Under the pieces are notes generated by a model that was not told where the DNA came from, searched no databases, and worked only from the letters and a program-made list of their open reading frames with translations. Both the position numbers and the translations under genes were made by a program. Positions 53,945 through 62,904 of a stretch of DNA of 64,000 nucleotides are shown here, piece after piece. How positions within the stretch are numbered: position 1 is the stretch's first letter; the number at the start of each line of letters is the position of its first letter. This stretch comes from Pseudoduganella danionis (lineage in GTDB: Bacteria; Pseudomonadota; Gammaproteobacteria; Burkholderiales; Burkholderiaceae_D), in contig NZ_WNKW01000003.1 of assembly GCF_009720775.1 (NCBI RefSeq), positions 312,028 through 376,027 of the forward strand. Direction: 5' to 3'.

Positions 53945-56494
53945 CTAGGCCAGCGCCTCTGCATGCGCCGCCAGCGGTAGCGCCACGGTGAACGTGGTGC
54001 CGACGCCGACTTCGCTGCTGACGCTGATCTCGCCGTTGTGTTTGGCGATGATCTTCTTGACGATATCGAGTCCCAGACCACTGCCTTCGCCGGGCGGCTT
54101 GGTGGTGAAGAAGGCTTCGAAGATGCGCTCGCGCAGTTCGGGCGGTATGCCGCAGCCGGTATCGCTGATGGCAACCACGGCATGCTGCTCGCGCCGGCCT
54201 ATCTGTATGGTCAGCGTACCATTGCCCTGCATGGCTTGCAGGGCGTTGTGGATCAGATTGGTCCAGACCTGATTCAGTTCATCGGGCAGGCCCAGCAATT
54301 CGTCCAGTGCTTCGAACTGGCGTATGACTTCTACGCCATGCTTGATCTGATTGTGGTAAATCGTTAATACCGTTTCTATGCTCTCTGCCAGATCGATGGC
54401 GCAGAAGGTGCCGCTGGTATCGACGCGCGAATAGGATTTCAGCGCAAAGATAATCTTGGCAACCCGTTCTACCGCCGTATTGATATTGTCGGCGCTGCGG
54501 ATGATGGCCGACATGGCAGCGGCAGTCGACATGATGAAGTCGCTGGCGGGATGGCATAGCAAAGGTAAATAGTCCGGAGTATGCTCGTGCGCATATAGCT
54601 GCACCAGCATGGCGGCTTTTTCGCGCGCATTGCCGACCCCTTGCTGTTCCAGCGTCTGGGTCAGGGCGCGGGTCACGGCCCGTTCTTCGCGTGTGCTGAG
54701 CAGGCACACGACATTGCGCGCATGCTGGATCAGCCCCATGAACAGGCGTTGCTGCGACTGGTCGAGCAGCTGGAACAGGCGCGGCAGACTGACCATGGTG
54801 TGTTCCAGCGCACCGACGATGCTTTGTCCGCTGGACTTGATGGCACCGATAGGGGTGTTGACTTCGTGTGCCACATTGGCCACCAACTGCCCCAGTGTGG
54901 CCATTTTCTCCTGCTGGATGATGGTGGCCTGCGCCTGTTTGAGGGCGGCCAGCGCGTCCGAGTTGGCCAGTGCAATTGCGCCATAGGCGCACAGGCTGCG
55001 CAGGATGGCGGCATCGCGCTCGCCATACACGGCACCGCCAGGGCTGCTGATGTGCAGTATGCCGAGTGCCCGGCTACCCGTCATCAAAGGGATGTACATG
55101 CTCGAGCCTTCGTGCTCGCTCTGGATGATCACTTCGGCCTGTTCGTTCAGGCAGCGCTCGAAGGGATCGCCGGGCCTGATCTGGAGTTGCTCGGCCGGCA
55201 GCGGGCTGCCATTCTCCCAGCCCAGCGCCAGATCCAGCGTCTGCCGGTTTTCGGCCAGACGGAACAGGCGGAATTCCTGCACTGCCAGCAGGGTCTGGAC
55301 ATGCTCGCGCAAGGCGCTGATGAGCGGCCCCTGTTCCAGATGGGCGGTGAGCTGGCGTCCTATGCTGCCGATCATTTCGAGATCGTTGGCACGGTCCTGC
55401 GTCAGCTTGAGCAGGCTCTGGGTTTCGTCGAACAGGCGGGCATTGTCGAGCGCGCCGGTGAGGCTGTTGGCCAGCGTGCAAAGCAGCGTCACATCGGCCG
55501 CCGTGAAGACGTTTTCGCGGTCCAGATTCTGCAGCGAGATCACGCCGACGGCCTGCTCCCTGACCATCAGGGGCACAAACAGCACGGCTTTGGGGATTTC
55601 GCCATAAATCACCACGGGGTTGCCGTATTGCGTAACCAGTGTCGCCAGATTCTCGTTGATCAGCAGCGGTCTACCAGTTTCCAGCACGTACTTGCGGAAG
55701 CCGACATTGTTCAGCGAGATCTTGGGATAGCGCACATTGCGCTCTATCGAGAACGGGAAGTCGAAACAGTCGCGGGTGCGGTCATACAAGGCGATATCGA
55801 CCGACTGGGCATCGAAAATGGCGTGGATCTGCTCGCCGACGATGTCATAGATATTCTGTTCGCGCTGACGGTTGGCCAGTGCCGTCTGCATCTGGTTGAG
55901 CATCAGCAGGTCGCTGGTGCGGTCTTGCGACAGTTTGAGCAGACGCTGGGTTTCGTCGAACAGGCGGGCATTTTCGAGTGCCACGGCGAGCGTGCTGGTG
56001 ACGGTTTTGAGCAGGGTGACATCGGCGCTGGAGAAGGCAAATTCCAGATCCAGATGCTGCAGAGTGACCACGCCCGTGACGCGGTCGCCGATAATCATCG
56101 GGATGAAGGCGGCGCTGCGCGCCATGTCGCCACGGATGGCCACGGGATTGCCGTACTCGATGGAAGCCTGGGCGATGTTCTCGTTGAACAGCAAGGCCTG
56201 TTTGGTTTCGATCACATGCTTGCGGAAACCGAATACGCCGATCGAAGTCGGCGGGAAGCGTTCATCGCGCTCGATGGCATATGGCATGTATAGCTGTTCG
56301 CCCTTATCGTCGAGCAGCGCGATCATCACCACCTGGGCGTCGAAGATGCGCTTGATCTTTTCGCCGACGATATCGCAAATGTCGTGCAACTGCAGGCGCG
56401 CTACCAGTGCCGTCTGCACATCGTTAATGATGGCCAGTTCTGCTTCGCGCTGGAAGGACTGGCGTGGCGCCCGCTTGGCGCAGGTATCGTTCAT
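53945..56494 (-). CDS. Triple-GAF sensor histidine kinase
   Basis: The 849 residues have three GAF domains (about 20-180, 200-360 and 380-525), the first two clearly related to each other (each runs ...IYDIVGE/ICDIVGE to GVVTLQHLD/GVISLQNLD), and a histidine kinase core: HATPase and H-box VAHEVNTPIGA with phospho-His near residue 543, N-box WTNLIHNALQAM, G-boxes SDTGCGIPPE and GEGSGLGLDIV. No membrane helix, so it is cytoplasmic and senses a small molecule or redox state. It overlaps the response regulator upstream by four bases. Confidence 0.9.
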   Translation of the reverse strand: MNDTCAKRAPRQSFQREAELAIINDVQTALVARLQLHDICDIVGEKIKRIFDAQVVMIALLDDKGEQLYMPYAIERDERFPPTSIGVFGFRKHVIETKQALLFNENIAQASIEYGNPVAIRGDMARSAAFIPMIIGDRVTGVVTLQHLDLEFAFSSADVTLLKTVTSTLAVALENARLFDETQRLLKLSQDRTSDLLMLNQMQTALANRQREQNIYDIVGEQIHAIFDAQSVDIALYDRTRDCFDFPFSIERNVRYPKISLNNVGFRKYVLETGRPLLINENLATLVTQYGNPVVIYGEIPKAVLFVPLMVREQAVGVISLQNLDRENVFTAADVTLLCTLANSLTGALDNARLFDETQSLLKLTQDRANDLEMIGSIGRQLTAHLEQGPLISALREHVQTLLAVQEFRLFRLAENRQTLDLALGWENGSPLPAEQLQIRPGDPFERCLNEQAEVIIQSEHEGSSMYIPLMTGSRALGILHISSPGGAVYGERDAAILRSLCAYGAIALANSDALAALKQAQATIIQQEKMATLGQLVANVAHEVNTPIGAIKSSGQSIVGALEHTMVSLPRLFQLLDQSQQRLFMGLIQHARNVVCLLSTREERAVTRALTQTLEQQGVGNAREKAAMLVQLYAHEHTPDYLPLLCHPASDFIMSTAAAMSAIIRSADNINTAVERVAKIIFALKSYSRVDTSGTFCAIDLAESIETVLTIYHNQIKHGVEVIRQFEALDELLGLPDELNQVWTNLIHNALQAMQGNGTLTIQIGRREQHAVVAISDTGCGIPPELRERIFEAFFTTKPPGEGSGLGLDIVKKIIAKHNGEISVSSEVGVGTTFTVALPLAAHAEALA

Positions 56495-57003
56495 GTGCGC
56501 CCCGCGCGCAACTGGGCCAGTTCGGCCTCTTTGGCCTGCAGCGCGGCGGCGCTGGCAGCGAGTTCCTGTTGCAGCGCGCGGATTTCATCGCGTAGCTGGG
56601 ATTCCTGATGGAAGGCATGCAAGGCCGAGCGCAAGGTGAGCACCAGATCGGCATTGTTGAAAGGCTTTTCCAGAAAACGGTAGAGATTGGCGTGATTGAT
56701 GGCTTTCTTCACGCCTTCCAGATCGCTCTGGCCCGTCAGCATGATCTTGATGGTATTCGGGCTGCGTTCGTGCAGTGCCACCAGCAGGGCGTCGCCGCGC
56801 ATATTCGGCATGATGTAATCGGAAACGATGACACTGACCGTGGTGCCTTCGGCCGCATACTCTTCGACTATCTCCAGCGCTTCTTCGCCGCCCTCGGCAA
56901 TCTCGATGACGTTGTCGCTGCCGAAGATCTTACTCAGTAGTACCCGTAATGCATTCAGTACCGTCGAATCATCATCGACGCACAGGATGACCCCTTTGCT
57001 CAT
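56491..57003 (-). CDS. Response regulator with coiled-coil tail, no DNA-binding domain
   Basis: From the ATG at 57003 (GGAGG upstream) the protein has 170 residues: a receiver domain with DDD at 10-12, phospho-Asp D62 in IVSDYIMP and Lys in LEKPF (about 1-125), then a coiled coil rich in Gln and Ala (about 130-165). There is no output domain, so it probably acts by binding another protein. Its stop overlaps the kinase ATG (ATGA), so the pair is coupled. Confidence 0.92.
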   Translation of the reverse strand: MSKGVILCVDDDSTVLNALRVLLSKIFGSDNVIEIAEGGEEALEIVEEYAAEGTTVSVIVSDYIMPNMRGDALLVALHERSPNTIKIMLTGQSDLEGVKKAINHANLYRFLEKPFNNADLVLTLRSALHAFHQESQLRDEIRALQQELAASAAALQAKEAELAQLRAGRT

Positions 57004-57214
57004 ACTGCCCAACCTCCCTCCTGTTGACATAGCCTTGCCGCGCTGCGGCGCCGCTGACTATGTGGCTAGTGTACAGGAGAAATTCTAAAATTCGTTAGAA
57101 TTGGTTTTTTTGTTGGATCGGCGCAATTATATCAATTTGATAGTCACTGGGCGCAGCGCGCGACTAGCGCTGGGGCAGGCCTGCTGTATCGACGGCCGAC
57201 CTGCCGACCTGCTT

Positions 57215-58129
57215 TTACTTGGCCTTGCTGATTTCCACTTCCCAGTCCACCCCCGAGTCGATGTGGTGCTGTTTGGCGTAATTGCCCTGGCTGATGGCCA
57301 CGGCCACGTCGAGCAGGCTGTTCAGGTAGACCAGCGGCTTGCCTTGCGCCACGCCGCCAAACGTGTGCTCGAACGGTGCCACCACCTTATTCACCTGTTT
57401 GCCTTTGTGCAGGATGCGTACCTGTACCTTGTCGTGCACGCCTATCTTCAGTTCGTCGAACAGGGCTTTGGGGATGTTGGTCCAGACATTGCCGTATTTA
57501 ACGTCGAGCACGGGGATGATGCCGCGCAGCGTGTCGCCCTGCCGTACAGCTTTCTGGTAAGCGATTTTCACCACCGAGGCGCTGGGCAGCACGGGACCGA
57601 CCTGCTCGAAGCTGATGGCGCCCGAAGCGAGGCGGGCGCCCACGTAGGCATATACATCCCGGCCGTGGAAGGTGTAGGATTCGCCGGAACCGGCCAGACG
57701 GTTGACGTTCTCGTCGATCTCGCGCAGTTCGGCTACGCCGTCGCGCTCGGCGATCAAGGTGAACAGGCCATTGTCCGGCCCCACGAAGTAGCGGCCTGCG
57801 CGGGTTTTCAGCACCACCGATTTGCGGCTGGTGCCTACGCCCGGATCGACTACGGCCACGAACACGCTGCCTTGCGGCCAGTAGTTGGCCGTCTGGTACA
57901 GGCGGTAGGCACCGAGCCAGATGTCGTAGTCGGGGATGTTGTGGGTCAGGTCGGACACTTGCAGTTTCGGGTCGACGCCGAAGGCCACGCCGTGCATGGC
58001 CGAGACCGCGCCATCCGACGTGCCGAAGTCGGTCAGCAGTACCAGCGCATTGCTGGCATGGGCTTGCGCGGCCAGCACAGTGCTCAGGCAGGCGGCCGCG
58101 AACAGTTTGCTTAGTTGTTTGAATTTCAT
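57215..58129 (-). CDS. Secreted SAM hydroxide adenosyltransferase (DUF62-like)
   Basis: The 304 residues begin with a signal peptide (MKFKQLSKLFAAACLSTVLA..., cleavage near AHA-SN at residue 25-26). They continue with ALVLLTDFGTSDGAVSAMHGVAFG, VDPGVGTSRKSV and VGPDNGLFTL, the DUF62/SAM hydroxide adenosyltransferase motifs. These split SAM into adenosine and methionine, usually in the cytoplasm; a signal peptide is unusual. It is 12 bases downstream of the TonB receptor and so probably co-transcribed. Confidence 0.88.
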   Translation of the reverse strand: MKFKQLSKLFAAACLSTVLAAQAHASNALVLLTDFGTSDGAVSAMHGVAFGVDPKLQVSDLTHNIPDYDIWLGAYRLYQTANYWPQGSVFVAVVDPGVGTSRKSVVLKTRAGRYFVGPDNGLFTLIAERDGVAELREIDENVNRLAGSGESYTFHGRDVYAYVGARLASGAISFEQVGPVLPSASVVKIAYQKAVRQGDTLRGIIPVLDVKYGNVWTNIPKALFDELKIGVHDKVQVRILHKGKQVNKVVAPFEHTFGGVAQGKPLVYLNSLLDVAVAISQGNYAKQHHIDSGVDWEVEISKAK

Positions 58130-58141
58130 AGGGTTCCCCGG

Positions 58142-60613
58142 TTAAAAGGTGTAGCGTACGCGGCCATAGAAGTAAGCACCGTTGACGCCGATAGGATTGA
58201 TGAAGTTGTAGGGCAGGGCACCGCCGTAGCTGGCGTTATTGGTCTGGCGCACGCGTTCGGGATAGCGGTCGAATACATTGTCGGCACCGGCGATCAGGGT
58301 TAGCTGGCGGCTCAGCTTGTACTGCGCTTCCAGATCGACTGACCACACAGCCGCAAACGACTGGGCATGCACGCCATCGACCAGCGGTGCGCTATCGTCG
58401 TAGGAGAAGTCCTTCAGCGCGCCGTAGCGGGTGGCGCGCGCCTGCAGATTCCAGCGCGCAGCCTGCCAGTCGGCGCTTAGTACCAGCTTGCTTTTGGGCG
58501 AAGCATGGCGGATGCGGAACAGATTGTTCTCAGTCAGCAGCGTCAGCGCCGGATCGATTTTCGCCAGTGCGCCGGACGCCTGATGCACCTGATCGATGCG
58601 GGTCTTGTTCAGGTTGAGCGCAGCGTTCAGGTTCAGCGTGCCGCCTGCCAGTGGCAGGTCGTGATTGAGCACCGCATCGAGTCCGGTCGTGCTGGTATCG
58701 AGCAGATTGGCCAGATAGGCCACCGACTGGATATCGCTACGGCCTATACTGGCCAGATAGGCGGTGGCGGCATCACTTTGCAGATCGCTGCTGCGGGTGA
58801 TGCGGTCACGGATCTTGATGCGGTAGCCATCGAGCGTGAAACTGGTATGACGCTCGGGCCGCCATGCCAGACCCAGCGACAGATTGGTGGACTTCTCCGG
58901 CTTGAGTGCCTGCGCGCCGAAGGCACGCGCCAGCGCATCGCTGGCCGGCAGCAGCGAGGCAGTCTGCACGCCGCTACCATCGCTGTTGAAATTCAGCGTG
59001 GAGAAGCGGAAGCCGGTCTGCACCAGCGCCGGTGCGCGGAAGCTGTTCGACAGCGAGCCGCGCAGCAGCAAGCTGTCGCTGAGTTTATAGCGGCTGGCCA
59101 GCTTGCCCGTGCTGGCGTGGCCGAAGTCGCTGTAATCGGAATAGCGCACGGCGGCCTGTAGCAGCAATTGGCTGCTCAGGCTGGTTTCCGCATCGGCATA
59201 CACGGAGCGAATCGAACGGCTGCCGTCGAAGGCGTCCTGCGGGCGCAAGCCGGGACCGGCCTGGGCGCCGGGTGGCGCATCGGTAAGCGGGCCGGCCGCG
59301 TAGGACGCCGCATCGCCGGGCGAGCTCTGATAGGTTTCATGCATCCACTCGGCCCCTAGGGCCACACTGACGGGGGCGGGCAGGCCCGCATCGAATTCGC
59401 GCGTCAGGTCAGCATTGACGGCGTTCTGGCGGAAATCGAAGCTGGCCAGATGGAAGCGGGTCGGGCTGTTGCTACCGAGCGAGGCGTTGACCGAGTTGCT
59501 CAGATCGTAGTGGAACAGATTGCCGCCGTGGCGCGCACTGACATCCCAGTTCCAGCCTTGCGCGCTGAAGCGGGCGCCAGCGACAGCGCTGACGTCGCTC
59601 ATGTCGCCATGGGTATCGGGCCGGAAGCCTTGCGGATACAGGGCCTGCACGTTGCTGGGGTCGCCCGGATAGCGGAAGAATGCGCTGCCGGTGGACTTGC
59701 GCTGGTTCAGCGTGGCGAAGGAATAGGCATCGATGCCGTTTTCCAGTGGCAGCATGGCGTTGTAGAACAGGTAGTTGTTATTGCTGTGCGAGTCGCCCGA
59801 TTTGAAGACCACTTTGCCATCGAGTGCCAGATCGGCCGGCGTGGCGTTCCACGAAGTCCAGCCTGCATCGCTGAACCCGGCGCGCTGGGTCGGGGCGCGG
59901 CTGCGCGTATCGGCGCCGAAGCGGAGGAAGCCGGCATCGCCGAGCGGCACGCCATAGTCGGCACTGGCGGTCTTGGTTTGGCCGTCCGTCTTGGTTTCGT
60001 GTGTGGGTTTGAAGTCGGTGTGGTTGGCGCCGTAGCCCAGCGAGGCGGAGCCGCCGCTGCGGGCATTCTTGAGCACGATGTTGATCACGCCGGCCACGGC
60101 ATCGCTGCCGTACTGGGCGCCGGCACCGTCGCGCAGCACTTCGATATGGTCGATGGCGCCGGGCGGGATCGCATTGATATCGACCGGCACCGTGCCGGCA
60201 AAACTGCTTTCCGTGTCGAGTACGGCGCTGGCATGGCGGCGCTTGCCGTTGATCAGCACCAGTACCTGATCCGGTGCGAGGCCGCGTAGCTGGATGCCGC
60301 GCACCGAGTCGGCAGCACCGCTCGATTCGATGCGGGCGAAGTTGATCGACGGCGCCAGCGCCTGCAGGGCCGCGCCCAGTTCGCCGCTGGCCAGCGCATT
60401 TTCCACTTCACGCGCGCCGAAACGGTCGATAGGCACTGCACTATCGAACACGGTGCGGTTGCGCGCGCGCGAACCGACCACGGTGACTTGATCGATGGCG
60501 GCCGCGCTGGTGCTAGTCGGCAGATTGCTGGATTCCTGCGCCTGGGTCTGGCTGGCGAGCAGCAGTGCCATGGCGAGTGCACTGCGACGCAGCGGCGGAA
60601 GAGTGTGAGGCAT
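58142..60613 (-). CDS. TonB-dependent outer membrane receptor
   Basis: The 823 residues have a signal peptide (about 1-25, ending QTQA), a possible TonB box (DQVTVVGSR), a plug domain (about 50-175 with GSDAVAGVINIVLK) and a beta-barrel ending in the terminal Phe of YFYGRVRYTF. It should import a large or scarce compound across the outer membrane. The plug has LRDGAGAQYGSDAVAG, a common family stretch; the substrate cannot be read. The following secreted SAM-cleaving protein suggests a shared substrate. Confidence 0.93.
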   Translation of the reverse strand: MPHTLPPLRRSALAMALLLASQTQAQESSNLPTSTSAAAIDQVTVVGSRARNRTVFDSAVPIDRFGAREVENALASGELGAALQALAPSINFARIESSGAADSVRGIQLRGLAPDQVLVLINGKRRHASAVLDTESSFAGTVPVDINAIPPGAIDHIEVLRDGAGAQYGSDAVAGVINIVLKNARSGGSASLGYGANHTDFKPTHETKTDGQTKTASADYGVPLGDAGFLRFGADTRSRAPTQRAGFSDAGWTSWNATPADLALDGKVVFKSGDSHSNNNYLFYNAMLPLENGIDAYSFATLNQRKSTGSAFFRYPGDPSNVQALYPQGFRPDTHGDMSDVSAVAGARFSAQGWNWDVSARHGGNLFHYDLSNSVNASLGSNSPTRFHLASFDFRQNAVNADLTREFDAGLPAPVSVALGAEWMHETYQSSPGDAASYAAGPLTDAPPGAQAGPGLRPQDAFDGSRSIRSVYADAETSLSSQLLLQAAVRYSDYSDFGHASTGKLASRYKLSDSLLLRGSLSNSFRAPALVQTGFRFSTLNFNSDGSGVQTASLLPASDALARAFGAQALKPEKSTNLSLGLAWRPERHTSFTLDGYRIKIRDRITRSSDLQSDAATAYLASIGRSDIQSVAYLANLLDTSTTGLDAVLNHDLPLAGGTLNLNAALNLNKTRIDQVHQASGALAKIDPALTLLTENNLFRIRHASPKSKLVLSADWQAARWNLQARATRYGALKDFSYDDSAPLVDGVHAQSFAAVWSVDLEAQYKLSRQLTLIAGADNVFDRYPERVRQTNNASYGGALPYNFINPIGVNGAYFYGRVRYTF

Positions 60614-60802
60614 GGTGAGTTCCTTGCTTGGTGTAGAGCGAACTAAGATCTTACGAGCAATAGGATCATTTTAACAACAAGCAATTGTCTATATGCTTAT
60701 ACTGCGCCCGTGCTGAAATTGCTATCTTGCATAATTGGCTATAGCATGGGCCAACGCTTCGATCATGGCGATCCGGGCGTTATCAGAAAACAGGAGACTT
60801 AT

Positions 60803-61207
60803 ATGCTGAAGAAAATTGTGACGCTAGGCAGTCTGATGCTGGCGGTGTCAGGCAGTGTCTGGGCTGGTGACGGGCGGGTCAATCTGGCACTCGAGGTCGA
60901 GCGCGTTGCCCCGGTCGGTGGTGGCATCACCCACGTACAGAGCAGCGCGAAGCAGGTGTTGCTGGATCTGGATAAAAAGAGCGTGATTACATTCGACAAT
61001 GGCTGGGTGGTCGAATTGCTGGGCAAGGATGCGACCAATGCAGTTGATCTGGCGCTCACCATCCGGGAATCGGCCGATGCCCGGGCCAAGGTGCTGGCGC
61101 AGCCACGCGTGCTGGCCAAGCTAGGCGAGACGTCGACCATACGCTGGACCAATGGCGAAGAAAAAATGGCGCTGACCGTCAAGCCGGCCGAGCCCGCCGG
61201 AAAATAA
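60803..61207 (+). CDS. Small secreted protein of unknown function
   Basis: The ATG at 60803 follows CAGGAGA and gives 134 residues: signal peptide MLKKIVTLGSLMLAVSGSVWA (cleavage at about 21), then a small beta-rich domain. The stretch VLAQPRVLAKLGETSTI is like the sequence near the N-domains of secretins (ILAQPRV..GE.A.I), so it may be a secretin-like or pilus-linked domain. No family is certain. It is divergent from the TonB receptor. Confidence 0.6.
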   Translation: MLKKIVTLGSLMLAVSGSVWAGDGRVNLALEVERVAPVGGGITHVQSSAKQVLLDLDKKSVITFDNGWVVELLGKDATNAVDLALTIRESADARAKVLAQPRVLAKLGETSTIRWTNGEEKMALTVKPAEPAGK

Positions 61208-61234
61208 GCTGCAAATAAGCGGTAAATATGGTGC

Positions 61235-61263
61235 GGGGCCGGCGCTGCGAAAGCGCTGGTCCC
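61235..61263. terminator. Hairpin between convergent genes
   Basis: GGGGCCGGCGCT (61235-61246) pairs with AGCGCTGGTCCC (61252-61263) with a wobble, in the 65-base gap between the secreted protein gene and the HTH gene. No T-run. Confidence 0.45.
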
Positions 61264-61271
61264 GTACCGGA

Positions 61272-61460
61272 TCAGGCACTGAAAATATCTTCGATGGCCA
61301 GGCCGAACAGACGGGCGATGGCGAAGGCCAGCGGCAGGCTGGGATCGTAGCGCCCCGTTTCGATGGCATTGACAGTCTGGCGCGACACGGCCAACTGGTC
61401 TGCCAGATGGGCCTGGCTCCAGCCGCGCTCGGCGCGCAGTGCGCGTATGCTGTTATTCAT
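61272..61460 (-). CDS. Small Cro/CI-type HTH regulator
   Basis: From the ATG at 61460 (MNNSIRALRAERGWSQAHL) the protein has 62 residues, a single helix-turn-helix domain: ERGWSQAHLADQLAVSRQTVNAIE. It is like YgzD/Xre-type regulators. It overlaps the membrane protein gene by four bases and is its downstream partner. The likely target is the palindrome in the promoter at 61895. Confidence 0.9.
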   Translation of the reverse strand: MNNSIRALRAERGWSQAHLADQLAVSRQTVNAIETGRYDPSLPLAFAIARLFGLAIEDIFSA

Positions 61461-61876
61461 CGCTTGGCCGCCCAGCAGCGCAGCCAGCCCATGATGGCCC
61501 AGGCACTGCCCATGATGCCCCACACCACAAACATGCTCAGGCGCGGATAGCCTGCAATTTCGAGGAAACCGTAAGTGAAGGTGATGGCTGCCGTGATGGC
61601 TGCGGCCAGGCTCAGGCTTTCCATGGTCAGGCGGCGCTGGTATTCGTCCATGCGCTGCACCTGCCGTGCTATGGCCCAGATCATCAGGAAGAAGCCCAGC
61701 ATGGGGGCGGTGAGGACTGCAGTTTTCGCCGCACCGGCGGCCATGTCCGGGCCATATATCAGCGATGGCAGCAACAACAGCACATAGATGGCGATACTGC
61801 TGCCGAGTTCGCGCAAATACCGCTGGCTGTGCTTGCGTTCATGGGCGGAAAAGCGGGGTTCTGCGGGATAGTGCAT
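61457..61876 (-). CDS. Four-helix inner membrane protein paired with HTH regulator
   Basis: The ATG at 61876 with GGAGG upstream gives 139 residues and about four hydrophobic helices; ATG at 61888 would add four residues. No known domain. A hydrophilic start with His and Arg precedes the first helix. The overlapping HTH gene downstream suggests a regulator-membrane protein unit, as found in several Xre-DUF pairs. Function unknown. Confidence 0.75.
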   Translation of the reverse strand: MHYPAEPRFSAHERKHSQRYLRELGSSIAIYVLLLLPSLIYGPDMAAGAAKTAVLTAPMLGFFLMIWAIARQVQRMDEYQRRLTMESLSLAAAITAAITFTYGFLEIAGYPRLSMFVVWGIMGSAWAIMGWLRCWAAKR

Positions 61877-61894
61877 CACTGCCTCCATATGGTT

Positions 61895-61910
61895 GTAAAG
61901 TATGCTTTAC
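61895..61910. promoter_or_regulatory. Palindromic operator GTAAAG-N4-CTTTAC
   Basis: GTAAAG (61895-61900) and CTTTAC (61905-61910) flank TATG. A further CTTTAC half-site is at 61945-61950. It overlaps the expected transcription start of the membrane protein-HTH operon. Confidence 0.75.
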
Positions 61911-61939
61911 ATACTAGGAGGGATGCTGGCGCATGTCAA
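61911..61939 (-). promoter_or_regulatory. Sigma-70 promoter of the membrane protein-HTH operon
   Basis: On the minus strand TTGACA (61934-61939) and TAGTAT (61911-61916) are 17 bases apart, with the palindrome directly downstream of the -10. Confidence 0.8.
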
Positions 61940-62072
61940 GCAAACTTTACATGCGTATTCTCATGGGTGGCTATTGCGCAGTTGTGGCAAACATGTCAGG
62001 AAGTTCATAGTTCCCGTCTATTTTCCCGGCAGCCAGTGTAGACTAGGGGGCATATCACGACACGGGGCCAGC

Positions 62073-62459
62073 ATGAAACGGGTGACAGGTATAGGCGGTG
62101 TGTTTTTCAAGGCAAAAGATCCGGCCGCGCTGCGTGCCTGGTACAAGACCCATCTGGGGGTCGATGTGCAGGCCTGGGGCGGCGCCGTGTTCGACTGGAC
62201 CGATGCCAGCGGCGAGCCCGTCGCAGGGGCGACCGCGTGGACGATTTCGGCCGACAATGCGCAGGAATATGCGCCGAGTACGAGCAGCTTCATGATCAAT
62301 TATCGCGTAGCGGATCTGAATGCTCTGCTAGCCGCCTTGCGCGAGGAAGGCTGCAATGTGCTGGAAGTAGGCGAACCTTCGGAATTCGGCAAATTCGCCT
62401 GGCTGCTCGACCCCGAGGGCAATAAAGTCGAATTGTGGGAGCCGATGCCGGGCCAGTAA
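62073..62459 (+). CDS. VOC family (glyoxalase-like) protein
   Basis: The ATG at 62073 gives 128 residues with two beta-alpha-beta-beta-beta units: GIGGVFFKAKDPAALRAWYKTHLGVDV and YRVADLNALLAALREEG...DPEGNKVELWEP. The metal ligand pattern has a final Glu in VELWEP, but the His usually near the start is replaced by Gly-Gly-Val. It may be an isomerase, dioxygenase-like or resistance protein; the substrate is unknown. The frame can extend upstream to 61902, but without support. Confidence 0.85.
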   Translation: MKRVTGIGGVFFKAKDPAALRAWYKTHLGVDVQAWGGAVFDWTDASGEPVAGATAWTISADNAQEYAPSTSSFMINYRVADLNALLAALREEGCNVLEVGEPSEFGKFAWLLDPEGNKVELWEPMPGQ

Positions 62460-62462
62460 AAA

Positions 62463-62493
62463 TTCGGGGTCAGGTCTGTCATTTGGACATCCG
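62463..62493 (+). repeat. REP-like 31-base repeat, left copy
   Basis: It starts TTCGGGGTCAGGTCTGTC at 62463 and matches, in inverted orientation, 62905-62935 with one mismatch. GGACA (62485-62489) can pair with TGTCC (62497-62501), so it also forms a small hairpin. Confidence 0.85.
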
Positions 62494-62595
62494 ACCTGTC
62501 CGTTTGACTTTACTCAAAACGCCGTTTTTCCCACTTAAGCTGGAACTTCACCAGCGATTGCATGGCGTCTAGTCCGCGGTGCCGGATTATGTCGA

Positions 62596-62763
62596 TTACG
62601 GTGGGGATTGCTTGATAAATGCTAGCAGCGGGATGGCTAATGGGCCGAGCAAGGCAGAAAGGAAAGCTCGGGTCGGAGTGACTCTGATCTGGCGTTGTCG
62701 CGCTATGACGTGGCAAGCGAAATTGGCGAGTGCCCAGATGATGGCGATGGCGTAAGTGCTCAC
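62596..62763 (-). CDS. Tiny two-helix membrane protein inside the inverted-repeat element
   Basis: A short frame not in the usual size range runs from 62763 (GTG, eight bases after AAGGA) to a TAA at 62596, giving 55 residues; an ATG at 62772 would give 58. It reads STYAIAIIWALANFACHVIA, a basic stretch, then LLGPLAIPLLAFIKQSPP, that is two membrane helices with a short loop. It lies between the inverted repeats. No family recognised; the coding evidence is frame openness, the ribosome site and hydrophobic pattern only. Confidence 0.45.
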   Translation of the reverse strand: MSTYAIAIIWALANFACHVIARQRQIRVTPTRAFLSALLGPLAIPLLAFIKQSPP

Positions 62764-62904
62764 GATGGACATCCTTGTTCAGCGTATGAGGTTGCCGCAA
62801 ATAGTCGCATGAAGCTGCACATGTGGCAATGGTTAGGGACTAAGCGGATGTCGGGCTAGCAAACCTACGCCCGAAGGCAATTGAGATTTATCAATGGTCA
62901 GGCG

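Noticed and set aside
62510..62800. 96-codon minus-strand frame starting MRQPHTLNK
   Set aside because: His-rich with no pattern; the alternative frame at 62596-62763 is hydrophobic and has a ribosome site, so I prefer it, with low certainty.
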